A stretch of DNA of 64,000 bases from Metallyticus violacea (GCA_030762175.1 CM060837.1:7210001-7274000); one strand, 5' to 3'; positions 1 through 12,296 are shown, counted from the stretch's first letter. Program-made: numbers and translations. Notes: generated from the sequence alone by a model not told the origin.

Positions 1-480
1 TCGGATAACGAGTCTCTAACAAGTTCCCCGAGTACATTTTGTACCGGGCCTTGCTCCTCCTTTATTTAAAACTTCTTCCATCAATTTTCTTTACGACAAA
101 GGAGCTGTGCTAAGGCAGAAAAATGAAGTAAGGGTAAACGTTACAAACAAAAGGGCAACGGAAGAGGGGGGGGGGGTCACATGGTGTTTTGTAATACGAA
201 CAAGAACAAATTTCTAGCGCTCTTCGAGGGGAATGAAAAAAAGCACTTTGTTATTGTCTACTGTTCGACTCTTAACAGCGCAAGTTTACGGAATAAAGAC
301 TGTCATGTTTTAATGAAGGTGGCCTTGGTTTTCCTGATTATAGAAATAGTACTTCAAAGTCAAATAAATAGTTTATCAAATAACTTTGTTTTGAAAGAAG
401 TTAGCATTAAAATAGTCCCCATTGGATATAATACATTTGTCCCAGCATGCCCTTGAGAATATTCCAGACATGCTGAAAAC
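1..480. other. unassigned DNA
   Basis: No gene, tRNA or known repeat is visible. A G run occupies about 167-176. An open frame beginning at 181 has no recognisable domain and I treat it as chance. Confidence 0.5.
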
Positions 481-494
481 ATTTTTTTTTTTTT

Positions 495-930
495 TTTCAC
501 AAACCCTCAGAATTGCCTCCGCAGCTTTCACAGCCTGCGCCACTTGCTTTATACGATAGAAACTGCCCCTTACAAAGGCATTCTTTCAATATAGGGGCTA
601 AATCTGGACTATAGGGAGGGTGTGCGACACCTCACATTGATTGCTGTGAGATATTCAGCAACAATATTTGCGATGTGAGGCCGTGCATTATCGTGGTGCG
701 GTATCCAGCTAGTTGCATGAAACTGTGATCTTCTGTTTCTTGGTATAGCCTTGAAGATTTTTCAGTGCATCTCTATAGCATTGCCCAGTTACAGGTACGA
801 CATGCTGGTAAACCATTCTTGATTATCAGGAAATGAATGACCATAATTTTCTCAACATTTTAATGGTGTTTTATCTTAGGATCGAAATGATATAGTCAAA
901 GTTTATCAGCAGTGGTAATCTTTGAAAGAA
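495..930 (-). pseudogene. mariner-like transposase relic
   Basis: Read on the minus strand, the catalytic-core landmarks of a Tc1/mariner transposase appear in order. A VYQHVVPVTGQCYRDAL-like stretch comes first, then HHDNARPHIANIVAEYLTAIN (about 651-715), then HPPYSPDLAP (about 600-636), then a KQVAQAVKAAEAIL-like tail near 500-560. The second catalytic Asp (in HDNA) is readable. The conserved blocks lie in different frames, so there are several frameshifts and stops. No intact terminal repeats were found. The gene is dead. The HDNARPHIAN signature resembles that of the relic at 48830-49400, so the two may belong to one lineage. Confidence 0.75.
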
Positions 931-1109
931 ACTGTATGTCTTTCTGCAACATCATCTTCAACTGCAAGCGTTTGGGCGACGAGATCGACTGTGACCGAAA
1001 AGCGGGTCGGTTTAGACTCTGAGTGCCGTCCTAAATGTAAAAAAAAAAAACAGACCTCTGGTCCCGGGGAGGGATCCCTAACCCTACATGTCAAAAACTG
1101 TATGGTCAT

Positions 1110-2370
1110 TATTTGCACAGTTTTCGTATTGTGCACAGTAAAATGTAATCTCCTGTAATAACATTTTTGTATCTATAAAATGACTTTGCTACATTACAGG
1201 ATTCCACTTCTGTTCATATGTACATTTTAAGTGGTTTATGAGGAGCTATATCTCTATAAATGAGAAAAGTTCAACAAATTGCGGCAACTGCGTAAAAAGT
1301 TGCGTAAACTAAGCGAATTCCTCAGCAAGTGAAATCTATGAACGTTTTTGTCATTTTTGGTGCGTAGAAAGAACAGGATGAGCAATGCTTGGCGCAACCG
1401 CGGGACCGCCGGCAGCGATTTGAAGAATATATATATTTGTACAACCGATATAGTTCGAAACTCCTTAAATTGCTGCGCTCTCTCTCTCTCTCTCTCTCTA
1501 ATTCTCACATATACAGACTGTTTTAGGTTTTACTGGCTTTTTAACTTCATGAATCGTTAATTGATTGTGTTATACGCTTAGTTTCGTTGAGAAAAAATAT
1601 CTTCCCGACATGAACTTTAATTAAGAATTTTAAAACCCTAACTTATGAACTTATTAATTAATGAGATAACTTATGGCATTACTGTGTGGTATTAGTATGA
1701 CAAACTCTAATAACTAGCTAATAAAAGAAAAACTGATATATTATGCTTTACTTAACAAGTTATGTCTCATTTTTTTCACCTTCAAAATTACTTGAAAATA
1801 GGTGTCTAAAGTGAAAATTACTCTGGTTTTTAAAAGTTAGCGCAAAAAAGTATAATTTTTGCTGTCTATAAGTATAAGGATCAGAACCACATGTTTAGAA
1901 TTTATTATTATTTAGATATAACCCCATAAATTAATGTTATTCTGTTAGTTAAATTAAATATATTACCACTGATAGACAAAGTTATACTAAAATAGAGAGA
2001 AATTACAGAAAGTTACGAGTTACATTCTGTATTTAAGAAGATGATGTTCATGTGTTTCAATAAAACAAAAACATGTTACTATTTAAAAACAATTACAACG
2101 GATTAAATAAATATACACAATCAACATCCATCGATTTTCACTCCCTAAAAATATATAACGATTTCGTGCCTTTGAAATTTGAATTTTACTGTAGTAACGA
2201 AAACGTTTTCTGAAGGTTATTACAGAGCGCTCTTACATACAAATATAATTCTCAAACACATTTTAGATTAATATTTCACGTTTACTATCTTCACGACGAT
2301 ACTTTTGTTAAATATAAAATATATGCACAGTTATAAATACAGTTTATATGCTCAGTTAATTTGTCCTTTT
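1110..2370. other. AT-rich non-coding DNA with (CT)n
   Basis: A (CT)n microsatellite lies at 1478-1499. The rest is AT-rich and I recognise no gene or transposon in it. Confidence 0.6.
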
Positions 2371-2374
2371 ATTT

Positions 2375-2665
2375 TGAAACAATTGCTAGAGCGCTTTTTA
2401 AATTTCGGTATTCAGGTATACCCCGCTCCTTTTGGTGCTATTTCCCTCATTTTCAGAAACTATTCTTCAAATTGTATTTAAATGTTATATTCCGAGTTTT
2501 TTTTTTTTGTGAAAAAGCAAATATTGGTGCCGCTAGAGCGATTTTTAAATTTTGGGTTACAAGTAAACCCCCACTCTTAATAACCTGATTTCGTTTATTT
2601 TCAGAATTTATTTATTGGTGCATTATTTTATTTAATTTCAATTGCATATATGAGTTTCGTTGAGA
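2375..2665. repeat. imperfect ~147-bp tandem duplication
   Basis: Two successive units share landmarks in the same order. These are GCTAGAGCG followed by a TTTTTAAATTT stretch (2385 and 2532), a C-rich CCCC stretch, TCATTTTCAG/TTATTTTCAG, and a final GAGTTT. The offset is 147 bases. Divergence is high, so the duplication is old. It does not encode protein. Confidence 0.6.
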
Positions 2666-2989
2666 AATTGCAAATTTTATCATCGTCATTTTTGGTAGAA
2701 TCGATTAAGATTTGAGGAAAGTTTTAAAGAATTTTTTATGGGTATAACCATTTTCATGGTTCGCTAATATATTAAAATATAAAAAAATGAGAAAAGATAT
2801 TCAGTTATTCAAATATAATAATCGATACCCCAAAAATGTATCGATTAATTCCTTTGTATGAGATCATATATTTTATTAATATAATGATGTGAATCTAGTA
2901 ATTTGTTATTAACCCATTGTTATTGTTTATTTTATAAGTATTAGGTTTTAGTTTATTATATTTAAAGACGGTTTATAGCATCTTTGGTC

Positions 2990-3151
2990 ATTCATTCAGT
3001 GTGTGAAAACGAACGATGAATTTTGCTCAGAGGCGTTTTCTTTCAGACTTGATAATCCTTTACGTGCCGTAAATGTTTAAGACGTGGGATCAACGGATTT
3101 ACTTTCATACTTAGGATTTTTACTATTTAACCACTAAACCACCAACACCGA
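2990..3151 (-). mobile_element. SINE family B, degraded fragment
   Basis: It matches the family B body in reverse: ATTTTGCTCAGAGG, TTTCAGACTTGA, CGTGCCGTAAATGT and CATACTTAGGATTTTT. A decayed tRNA-like head remnant (ACCACTAAACCACCA) closes it. It lies just upstream of the X-box block and is the most diverged B copy in the window. Confidence 0.65.
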
Positions 3152-3239
3152 CATTAATATCTAAGCGGTTTGTCATTTGTTATAAACTGAATGATAAATA
3201 ACACGTCCTTACTCTGCCGGGCAAGATTTAAAGAATCTC

Positions 3240-3253
3240 GTTGCCTTGGCAAC
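3240..3253. promoter_or_regulatory. RFX X-box motif
   Basis: The sequence GTTGCCTTGGCAAC is seen directly. It is a near-perfect inverted repeat that differs at one spacer base from the canonical X-box GTTGCCATGGCAAC. In animals RFX transcription factors bind such sites upstream of ciliary genes, typically within a few hundred bases of the start codon. Here the motif lies about 150 bases upstream of an ATG in good context that opens a short exon with a strong donor. A 12-base exact arm match is unlikely by chance in 64 kb. Function is inferred. Confidence 0.5.
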
Positions 3254-3404
3254 AGCTGGACGTAGGGGTCAAATGTCAAATCTCATTCCCAAAGCCTGAA
3301 GCGCGGGATAGAAAAGAGAACTGAATTTGTTGAGTCTTAAGATTTCTCCGCATTCGCTACATAATTAAAGTCCTGTTTTGATTCTGGATGGAAAAACTGA
3401 AAGA

Positions 3405-3465
3405 ATGGAGAAAAAAAGTAAGAGGCAGGAGAAGAAGAAGCATCTTAAAGAGAGATTGTTGATAG
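3405..3465 (+). CDS. candidate first coding exon of a multi-exon gene
   Basis: The ATG at 3405 has A at -3 and G at +4. It is followed by 20 open codons (MEKKSKRQEKKK...RLLI), very rich in Lys and Arg. The exon then ends at ATAG|GTAAGG, close to the consensus 5' splice site, leaving one base (phase 1). An upstream ATG at 3388 reads into a stop inside the same exon, so I prefer 3405. An X-box lies 150 bases upstream, suggesting RFX control and a cilium-related product. A lysine-rich N-terminus does not identify a family. The next exon should begin in phase 1, and the exon candidate at 28408 does. The alternative is a chance ATG and donor in non-coding DNA. Confidence 0.35.
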
Positions 3466-5546
3466 GTAAGGGGATATCAGTGGCGTACCGTTTTTGCTTT
3501 ATTTTCTAATCAGTTAATTATTCAAATGCGGTTCTTTTAATACATCTTCGATCTATAACGTGCTTATGATATTGAAATTAGTAAACGTAATCTATTAAGT
3601 CATATGGAGCAATATTGATAGTCATTTGTTACCTATGGGCTACATTAGCAATGCGGACCGTGTTACTATGGAAATTACCCACTTAGCATTGGTACGCACC
3701 TTGAGTTGCCATGCACATATTCTGGCGTATTTCCCTCCCCGCCTGCTAGTTTTACGCGTACCTTAAAACAGCACTTGTTTGTTAAAGTTTTTAGTAATAT
3801 ATTACATTAGTAGCACTAGTATTTATTTCACTTATGTATGTTACATACAGTACAATAAATATTTTAATTCTGAATAATTCATTCCAAAATTCTTCCAATT
3901 TTGTACCCGATTTATCCAGGGGGCAAGCTCTGATCTAACAAAAAACACAATATTATTATATTGAATTATAATGAATATTGTAAATTAACTCCGTTAATAC
4001 GAATTTTTGCTAAAATAATATGCTTCTGTTCCATTTAGTTCGGATTGGCGGAGATTTACTGTGTATAGCTCAATGAAGTTTTGAAATTAAAACCGGCAAA
4101 TATATATTGCCTTTCAATAACTTCAATTCTTGATTTAATTTCTTTCTAGAATGCACTTTGTTATTATTCTCCAGCTCTCCAAATATTTTTTTTTCAAAAT
4201 TTCCCAAATCCTATTGATTCAAATTTCCCCTTGATTTAACTTTTCCTGGGCTTTCAGACACATTTGTAAGCCATTTTTCTCATCTAAATTTGTAATTCTA
4301 CGTATTGTTCCTAATTATACATATACAACAGCGTTATTATATGTCACGCTGGTCCAGAATAGTAACCTACATTTACAACAGAAATCACACTCTTTTACTT
4401 ATCTTGAAATAATGTAAAATTAAATTTTACTACAGTAAATTACACCTGTAAAAACTAAAATTTAATTTTTAATTTTCGTTGTTGCCCTGTTTCATATGCA
4501 GAAGGTGTTCCACTAATGGGTTGGTCACTTTAAACTGTTTAACTTACAGTTTTCCTCTGTTCATTGATGTATGGACATTACTAAAATTCAACATAAATGG
4601 TAGCTATCCCATAAAAAGTTCATATTGATAGCTTTATAAATTTCTGAGACACAGTGCAAAATATACTGTTGCATTATTTGCTAGATGGTTACCTTAATAT
4701 CATAGGGGAATTCTAGCCGAGGGTTTACTTCTTTTGTATCTCCATTAATGGAGAAGATACAGAATAGAACTTAGTTTTTTTGTTTTTTTTTAATAACACC
4801 ATGTACATTTTATTTAAGAATATCTTTACCCTCTCCAAAAGCTGTTCAAAACATACATGTCAAGAGAGTAGTAGATGTGCAAACTGTAAAGAATGGACGG
4901 TTTTTGAAGTAATCGAACTGTTTAATGCCTTGGCTGTACAAATTACTTACATAATGTAGAGTTCTGGGTTTTATTTACGATTTCCGATTCATGTAAACAC
5001 AGGTGCCTTGAGTAAATCAGTAGATAATGATTTATTGGTGGAGGTTAAGTGATTTAGTTAAACAAATGAACTAGTGCTGTTAAATAAACGAAGCCATGTA
5101 TTTGTCGTTTCAATATGTTTTTTTTTCCCTGACTAAAATGAACAGCGTGATACATTTCTGAGGAGGGTAAGTGTATTATTGAATAAAATGTACATAAACG
5201 AAGTTCTATTCTATTCTAATTAAGCACTTCACCATTGTGTTAAAATTTTTTGTTTAGAGCTATTTTTCATATGACGCACTAAAAGAAAGGCACTTTGGTT
5301 GATTGAGATAAATGTGACACCTGTATATGAGTATATTTTTATACTCAAACTGTATAGTAGATACCCAATATTGTTTTCAAATTAAACTTCTTATGTAGGG
5401 ATAGGGCTCCACCAACGTTTTATGTCGCTAGCCGCCACTGTTTGTAGGACTCCCCAACTTTGCAGCTATTTTATTTGTCTTCAGACGCCTTCCTGCTAGT
5501 AAAAATATTCTCCGATCATCCCTTACATGGTTCATCTTCAACGTGT
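3466..5546. other. AT-rich unassigned DNA, possible intron
   Basis: If the exon ending at 3465 is real, this is the start of its intron. I see no exon, transposase or tRNA-derived element here, only short T runs. Confidence 0.5.
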
Positions 5547-5825
5547 ACCGCCAGGGTGGCCGAGGTCGTTAAGTCGCGGAATCGTGACCGGGAGGTCTGA
5601 GGTTCGATTCCCACCAGGACCATCCTCTCTGCCTGGGGGTTTCTCTAGGTTTTTCTCAGTCCTTATAAATGGCAAGTGTCGGGGAGGTACCCTAAACTTA
5701 TGTCTGGAACGATTCTTTTCTTAAAAATATATCCTTACCCAATTTATCATTTCATCTCATGTATCAGTGTCCACTGTGTATGGTGCCTCTGTATTAATAA
5801 CGGGCGTTAAACATTATTAAAAAAA
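5547..5825 (+). mobile_element. SINE family A, full length
   Basis: It starts with a tRNA-like head: A box TGGCCGAGGTCGTTAAG and B box GGTTCGATTCC, a Leu/Ser-type D arm without the long variable arm. The conserved body TAAATGGCAAGTGTCGGGGA and GGTACCCTAAACTTA follows. It ends with TGGTGCCTCTGTA, GGGCGTTAAACA and an A-rich tail. The internal T run present in most copies is interrupted here (TTTCTCTAGG). Confidence 0.88.
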
Positions 5826-5967
5826 TCTTCAAGGTTCTCTCTGCGCAAAGATTCATTCCTTTACAATAAATAAAAAGGGGAAACTTCCCCATAAACACCA
5901 TCAAAGCAGTGTTTAATATCTGTCACTAAGTGAAAGTTCTAAGCTAAGATTTATTCACTGTGTTCAA

Positions 5968-6195
5968 TTTTTAACGAACGTTTCAACTGCCTGGGCATCA
6001 CAGGCGGTGAATACTGGTGATATATGAGATGAAATGACGTTTCAGGCCTAAGTTTAGGCACCTCCCAGCTGTTGTCATTTATGATGATTGAGAAATATCG
6101 GTAAAAAACCTTGTCAGGAGGACGGTCCTGGTTGGAATCGAACCCCAGACCTCCCACTGACGAGTTCGCGTCTTAATGGCATGGCCACCCATGAG
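5968..6195 (-). mobile_element. SINE family A, internally deleted copy
   Basis: The copy is in reverse orientation, with the tail (CACAGGCGGTG) on the left and the tRNA-like head (GAATCGAACCCCAGACC, GGCCACCCATG) on the right. The segment between ATGAGATGAAATGA and TTTCAGGCCTAAG is missing compared with other copies. It faces the copy at 5547-5825 tail to tail across about 140 bases. Confidence 0.85.
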
Positions 6196-6199
6196 GCAT

Positions 6200-7002
6200 G
6201 TATCATATAGCATGGTCTTGTAAGTCAGGGAACCTCATAAAAGATTATATCAATTTATTAAATGTATGCACGCCACTGCACGAGGAAAGGTTGGGCGAGA
6301 GAAGGAAAGGAAAGGAGCGGAGATTAGATTTCCCTCTTGCAACCACCGCCTCAGAATACCCCTCTCCTGATTACATGAATACCTTATAATACCTTGGCAA
6401 ACTTCTAATAAAAATCATAAGAGAGTTATGAAAGGAAAAGGGAGCGACTGGTAATATCTATGGCGGTTACGGTAAAGGTGTTTTCATGGCGGCCGATTAT
6501 TGGCAAGTAAAGGGAGGAGGAACAGCTAAAGAAGAACACATTTGCTTCAAAAGGAATGGAAAGTAAACCCGAGCTGAAGACAGTGGCGGCTCTAAGAGAA
6601 TGCGGGTCAAATTACTTCCGCCTACTAATTTCAGACCACCGTATTATAAGCTGCGGTGTGTCGGGCATACACTCTCCACCTTGGAGTGACAAGGCTCTAA
6701 CCACCAGAAGTTCAAATTTGTTTTACTGCGTTAAATTAGCATATCTTCAATACAGAGTGGTTCAAAAGTCGAGCGTCATAGGACAATAATATCATTATTG
6801 CAGGTACCGGAAACGGAAAGAGCGTATGAGTATTCGGAATGCTGTTAACAGGATGGTAGCTGTTGGTGTGCCAGTTGAGAAATTACAGAACATCACAGTT
6901 GAAGTGATTAATGTTTCAGTTTGCCATTGTGACTGTCTGCGTGTAAGGTTTTTCAAGCAGAATTTCCTGAATGGTGTCCCTCTTTTCGTTTTAGGCTTGA
7001 TG
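6200..7002. other. unassigned DNA
   Basis: Several short open frames occur but none carries a recognisable domain or good splice context. No repeat family of this window is present. Confidence 0.5.
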
Positions 7003-7271
7003 GATTTGATTTATTTACGGACGCTCTTTAACATCTCGGCTCATCAGCGTTCCATTCAATTCAGGGCATGAAACAGCCGATAAATTTTGCTCAGGGGCCT
7101 CTTCTTTCAGGCTTGAGGTTCTTTAACGGGACCCACGGCTTTACTTCCCTTCCAAAGGAAGCCATAATTAGGATTTTTACGCCCGAAAAAATCCATCGGT
7201 CTGACTGGTTTGAGCCCGCGATATTGGGTTTAGAAGGCAAGTACGGTTACCACTACACCACCAGAACCAAC
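7003..7271 (-). mobile_element. SINE family B, near full length
   Basis: In reverse, the tail end reads GGACGCTCTTTAACATCTC. The body follows (AATTTTGCTCAG, TTTCAGGCTTGAGGTTC, GCCATAATTAGGATTTTTAC), then the tRNA-like head with a B-box complement TTTGAGCCCGCGA and TACACCACCAG. The hairpin arm AAAAAATCCATC adjoining the head is present. Confidence 0.85.
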
Positions 7272-7572
7272 CTACTTTTTAGATACCTACACTCGAGTTG
7301 CCCTAAGGCATACCACTTTTGAATTCTTCTACATACAAGGCTTTTATTTGTTTGAAGCAAAAAACATACATTGAGATCTTGAGGCAGAAGCTTAAAACCA
7401 TTGTTGATTACATCGTTAGATTTCACTCTCGCCCGCAGCCACCTCCACTTTGAAGTTTTAAATGCCACTCTTACCTATGAAAAGGTGTGTCTTTTGTTTT
7501 CTATCGTTGTTTGGAATGAGAATTGTAGTAATTACTTTAAAATGAAGAGCCAGACTTGAATAATTCGGATCG

Positions 7573-7634
7573 CAACCACGGATCTTCAGCTTTCGGGCTG
7601 GCGCTCTACCAACTAATCAACCGCAACCTTCTCC
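7573..7634 (-). repeat. tRNA-derived relic
   Basis: The reverse complement contains TTAGTTGGTAGAGCG (A-box like), a CTGAAGATC segment as in tRNA-Phe anticodon arms, and GGTTGCGATCC (B-box like, one inserted base). The outer arms do not pair into a full acceptor stem, so I call it a SINE head or tRNA pseudogene rather than a gene. Confidence 0.4.
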
Positions 7635-7889
7635 AAACACGGAACATCGCTGATTCTATGATAATGAGTCAAAAAGTAAACTTAATAATTTTTAATTCAT
7701 AAAATATGTCATTGGATAGATAACATTTCTTCATTTTTCAACATATTCTCCATAACGTCCAGTTTTTCACTAATGCCTGAATTCCACGAGGTAAATAAAT
7801 TGACTGACTGCGTAAACACCCATGCACCTGGTCGTCAGTGGCCGCCTAGTGCCTTTGAGTGGTCCAAGGACACGATAATCGGAAGGTAC

Positions 7890-8165
7890 TAATACTTACA
7901 TCTGAAATTTCAAACCACTGTCCGGAAATCAGGGACTCCCAGAATGGGTGGCCAGTCTAAAGTCAGGGCCATCTCGAAAACACCACAAACACAATCAGGG
8001 ATACAAAGAAAATTCATATAAAGACCTTGAATAATGAGATGAAAGTTTGCCTTATTTGAAAATGAACTGAGGAAAACCTCGGTCTGAATGGTCGAAAGCA
8101 GGATTTGAAACTGAGACTTCCTGGATACAAATCTCAAGCGTTACCGCCTGAGCCAACACGCCTAA
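7890..8165 (-). mobile_element. third tRNA-headed SINE-like unit (family C)
   Basis: The reverse complement begins with GTTGGCTCAGGCGGTAACGC (A box) and AGTTTCAAATCCTGC (B box). A short ACCGAGGTTTTCCTCAGTT hairpin follows that resembles the conserved hairpin in family A. The 3' boundary is unclear and no second copy is recognised in the window, so family status is inferred. Confidence 0.45.
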
Positions 8166-8169
8166 CTCT

Positions 8170-11075
8170 GAACTGAAACCCCTAAAATTAATTTACTTGT
8201 CATGTATTTAGTAATTTGGCAGTTAAAAAGATGACAAATCTTTACAAATTGCATACACACTGTTCTGACTTCTCGCATGTAATAAGACCTTAAGATTGAT
8301 AACGTCGAGAATTTTGTGCGACGGCAGAGGATTGATTGGGACGCATGGTACATTTCGGGTCTTCCCCCAATTTTTTATATTTCAACACTATAAGCATGAA
8401 TTATTTATTGCAATAGCTAATTCCTAGGCACTTTCAGAAGAATTATGACTTTCATTTGTGAAACGATTTTTTTTTAATAACTTTGGTTATTTAAAATGTG
8501 TCACACATTTTTAGATGTGAATTTTCATACACTTATTTTATTACTTTTAGATTTTTTTCTGTTATTATAAATATTTTTCAATATTTCTGCTGTTGTAAGC
8601 TTTCTCTAGATTAATTTGGTTCTCAATACCATGCCTTAGGCAAAATACTTGACTCATGATCGATTGCCTATCATCAGAACTCTGTAATTTTCACACTGAC
8701 AGTTCAAAGTACATCAGATTCTTAACTATAGTGAAAACAACTAATATAGAGTGCTTTCTCAACACCGATTCTGGTCCTCCAGGGAACGGTAGATACAATG
8801 TATTCAACGAAACGTAAATTTAAAAAAGCACTGCTGTTTTTTCAAAACACTGTTCTATATTGCTCACAGTGTCTAAGTATGCTAGAATGGCTTTGTCTCT
8901 GGAAGAATACATTTCACCTGTGTAACCTCATCATAAAATCGACCAATAAAACGAAACAAAATTTTGAACTTTGACCAATCACAGCCGATATCGCAATGAA
9001 TCTATCGTAAAGTTTTACCGCGCGTCTTACATTTGCCTATTGAACAATGCAGCTAACTTAATGTGTACTCACTCAAACGATTGTTTTTGCTTATTCAATC
9101 AGTCTGAAATCATGTTGTAAATTATGTAACGATGTCTGCCTAAGCAACCATAAATCTTAATAAACACGTTTTTCTGAATGGTAAAAGTTTATCTCTGTTT
9201 TGTTTTTCTCAGTTGGTATTAGTAAGTCGAACGATAGCGACTTTTGTCTATTTTATTCTCACGGTTTCTGAATAGGTAGGTAAATTTCAAATATATATAT
9301 ATATATATATACATTATTTTTATTCTTGTTCTATTCAACAAATATTTCTAACCCGTGTTTGACTCTTCTCTGTTGTATTACTGACAATCGACATTCGCCT
9401 GTTGCAAGATGACTTGAAAAGTTAAGCACACTTAATACAGTTATACAACTATTACAATTTTGTAAGCCAAGTTTACGAAAATTACATTAAATACTTATTT
9501 TATTCGTGAAATAGTCCTAATAAATATCACTCGTGGAGTGTCTGAATTTTTAAAATTAGTTCACTCACTACGTTCCTAAATTTATCGGCAATATCAGCCC
9601 CTCTCGTGATATTATTTGTGATAATTTTTGCAAATATACGATAAAGTATCCCATTAAAACAAGGGACATAAAGAAAAACGACAGTCACATAATCATATAT
9701 TCCTTATAATTCTTTATTTATATTTTTATCAAGGCAATACTAATATATCAGGTCACTTGCTACACAAGTTAATATGAATTGACCCCTCTGCTAACGCTTA
9801 GCGCTGATAACTCTACTATAACAATGATTATATGTCATGTTTTTAGCAAGTAACTAGTGAAACACTTCTTTCAATTCGTACCTGGCATCGCTTATCATTG
9901 CAATGATATTGATGTTAAACCCACCTCGTACCTTTTTGTTTCGCGCGTGTATTGCATGCAAACGAATACCAGGCAACATACGCGCTGATAATTACTTCAA
10001 CTAGTTTACAGATAAAATTGAAAACACTCCACGCATGCTCATCGACCGAGCCCCGGAATTTGCAACGGGTTTTGATTGCAACGAATTTTTTAAACAAGGT
10101 ATTCAAACCTTTCCGAGATCCCCTTTGTGCGAAGGTTAAATAAAAATGCATGGGGGTTATTCTAATTAGCATTTGCTGACGTGGTTGGTGGCTCGTGTTT
10201 GGATTTCGCGACCTGAAGGGTGGTTTAGAAATGATGGAGGAGCAAAATCAGGTGGTGGGTGTGAAAATTATTGGCATATGTCCACAAGGGGTGGACAACT
10301 ATGAACCCTACGTGATGTGGGTATGCGTGTGACGATTATAGAAGGTGTGCAATACACCCACACACGTATGTATCTGGTGGGGGATGCAACAAATTATGTG
10401 CCCCGTGCGTGGCTCTCCCCTTAGTATTACTACATATCCATATGGCTTAGGATTTGCATATGAATGATGCATTACAACAGGCTATCCCTTCAAACTCACC
10501 CTCTGTGCGTCATATGCACGCCTCTCTAAACTAACGCAGTAGTAATACAGTTTTCAATATTCAAGCACTGTGCATATTAGGAAGTACCATTCACGGTAGT
10601 GTCACGCGGTGGTTCTAGAGGCTATAAAACAATACATCTGTTGCTTGTTAACGCTATCCTAGGCATTGTTTTCTGGTATTGAGATGTATTTATGGCCGTT
10701 GTAAATTTCAGTGCGGGCGGTACGGGGGATGCAGTGGCAGCTGCTGTGAACGAGCGGTTGTGTCAACTCTTTCCTGCCAAATGTTTAATTGGAGTGCTTT
10801 TCGATTGCGAATAAATATCAAAGTGTTACCAACCTGTGGAGTAATTGTTTGTCGATAGGTACAGATATGATTCTTGCGCTTTTATTCCGGAAATTTCCTC
10901 AACTCCAGGGTCTGGGTGTATACAGCTTGGATCTTAAGCAACTTCTGTCTTAAAATGAAATTTATAAAAATAATACAGTGAATTCAACTTTCCTGTTAGG
11001 CGGAGATGACTGGACTATTGTCAAATTTATTGTCACGTTAACTCTGTAAATAATGGTAAATTTCCAAATAAGATA
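8170..11075. other. AT-rich unassigned DNA
   Basis: It contains an (AT)n run at about 9291-9311. Two CCAAT-type boxes (GACCAAT at 8941 and 8972), 31 bases apart, could be promoter-like but have no convincing exon nearby. Open frames near 9915-10172 on both strands look like chance. Confidence 0.5.
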
Positions 11076-11077
11076 GA

Positions 11078-11105
11078 TTTACGAGGGACATTCAAAAAAT
11101 TACCT
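11078..11105 (+). repeat. possible mariner terminal-repeat remnant
   Basis: TTTACGAGGGACATTCAAAA resembles mariner-type element ends. A similar sequence lies in reverse at about 21217-21240 (CTTTTGAAATGTCTCTCGTA). No pair of matching ends spans either site, so these are treated as solo ends. Confidence 0.3.
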
Positions 11106-11829
11106 TAAAGTACAAGCTAAGAATTGAGATCTAACACTCAGTCCTTGCAATCCTTTAAAGTACTCTCTATCTCTTTTCACATACAGTTGCACATGGTGCA
11201 ACCGCTTGTCACTTGAGCAAGGTCCTGCACTTGTTTATAAAGTTTTCCAGCAACGCAAGATTTCACTCAAGGAAACAACCAACATTTACACTATGTAAGG
11301 TCAACCTTGGCCAATTCCAGTTTCCTCAAATTTGCAGTTCTGTGAGGAACATATTGTTGTTCAAAAGCAACAATTTGAAACTCGTGTTTTGGGCGCCGTC
11401 GCCTCAGCTCTTCAAATGAAGGATGTAAATTATAAGCGCCATAGTAGGCTCTGTTCATTGTTATTCCTTCTGACATAGTCAGCCACTAATGGTCCTTTAT
11501 AGTTGAAGAAAACAGTGAACATTTTCTACCGAGAATGAAAATCTTGTAAAAGAACAACTTTCTTGACTCATTCTAAACTCCACCAGTTCTAAGCTTTATT
11601 TGGGGTTGTCTAGTAATAAAATCAACTTTTATCACCAGTAAATATATCTGTCTAACGTTTAGGATCATTTGATGGAAACATGCTCAGCAGTTTCCTTGCA
11701 TATTCGTTTTCCTCTTCTGTTCGTTGGTTAAGGAGTGTGGAATCCATTTTGCATAGTTTTTTTTTTTTTTTTTTTTGCAGCTTTAAATGCTCATCGAGTA
11801 TGAGCTAAATTCACAATGTGTTTCCACAA

Positions 11830-12025
11830 GATAGAGTTATTAATAGCGAATTTGTGGCCCTCACGGTTCCCCGATTTAACAGCCTGCGATTATTATCTCT
11901 GGGGTGAATTAAATAAAATGACAAGACGAACCCACACACCATACAAGAATTCAAAGATAATATTCGTCAGGAAATTGTACGAATTTTTCAACATGAACTA
12001 CATTTCATCGCCTTATTGGATAATT
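11830..12025 (+). pseudogene. Tc1/mariner-like transposase C-terminal fragment
   Basis: The reading LWPSRFPDLTACDYYLWGEL contains the third catalytic Asp and the YLWG box of DDE_3-type Tc1/mariner transposases. A one-base frameshift follows, after which HTIQEFKDNIRQEIVRIF continues in another frame. Only the C-terminal core is recognisable. The fragment is dead. Confidence 0.8.
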
Positions 12026-12252
12026 TGGTAAATAATTAGCCTCTTAAGTTGGTTTGTTTTATTGTTTTACCCTCCCGCTAATCACCAATACTGACTGGCC
12101 GGCTAATAAGCGGCCCTCCTGTCCATAGACAACACACTCTGGGGTAAAACAAATCTGATCACACGATGTGTTTTTTGTTCATAATAAAAGCACACATTTG
12201 TTCCAAGCATTTAGAATAACCCTAAATCCTAAAGGATCATAACCGTTGATTT

Positions 12253-12253
<1 letters not shown>

Positions 12254-12294
<41 letters not shown>
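12254..12294. repeat. poly(A) run
   Basis: This is an uninterrupted A homopolymer of 41 bases. No retroposed gene is recognisable upstream, so I do not call it a processed pseudogene tail. Confidence 0.95.

Positions 12295-12296
<2 letters not shown>

Noticed and set aside
11291..11476. Minus-strand frame (NLHPSFEELRRRRPKHEF...) as a transposase
   Set aside because: I could not place it in any transposase family. It lies next to a plus-strand transposase fragment but on the other strand.
12254..12294. Poly(A) tail of a processed pseudogene
   Set aside because: No coding remnant or target-site duplication was found upstream.
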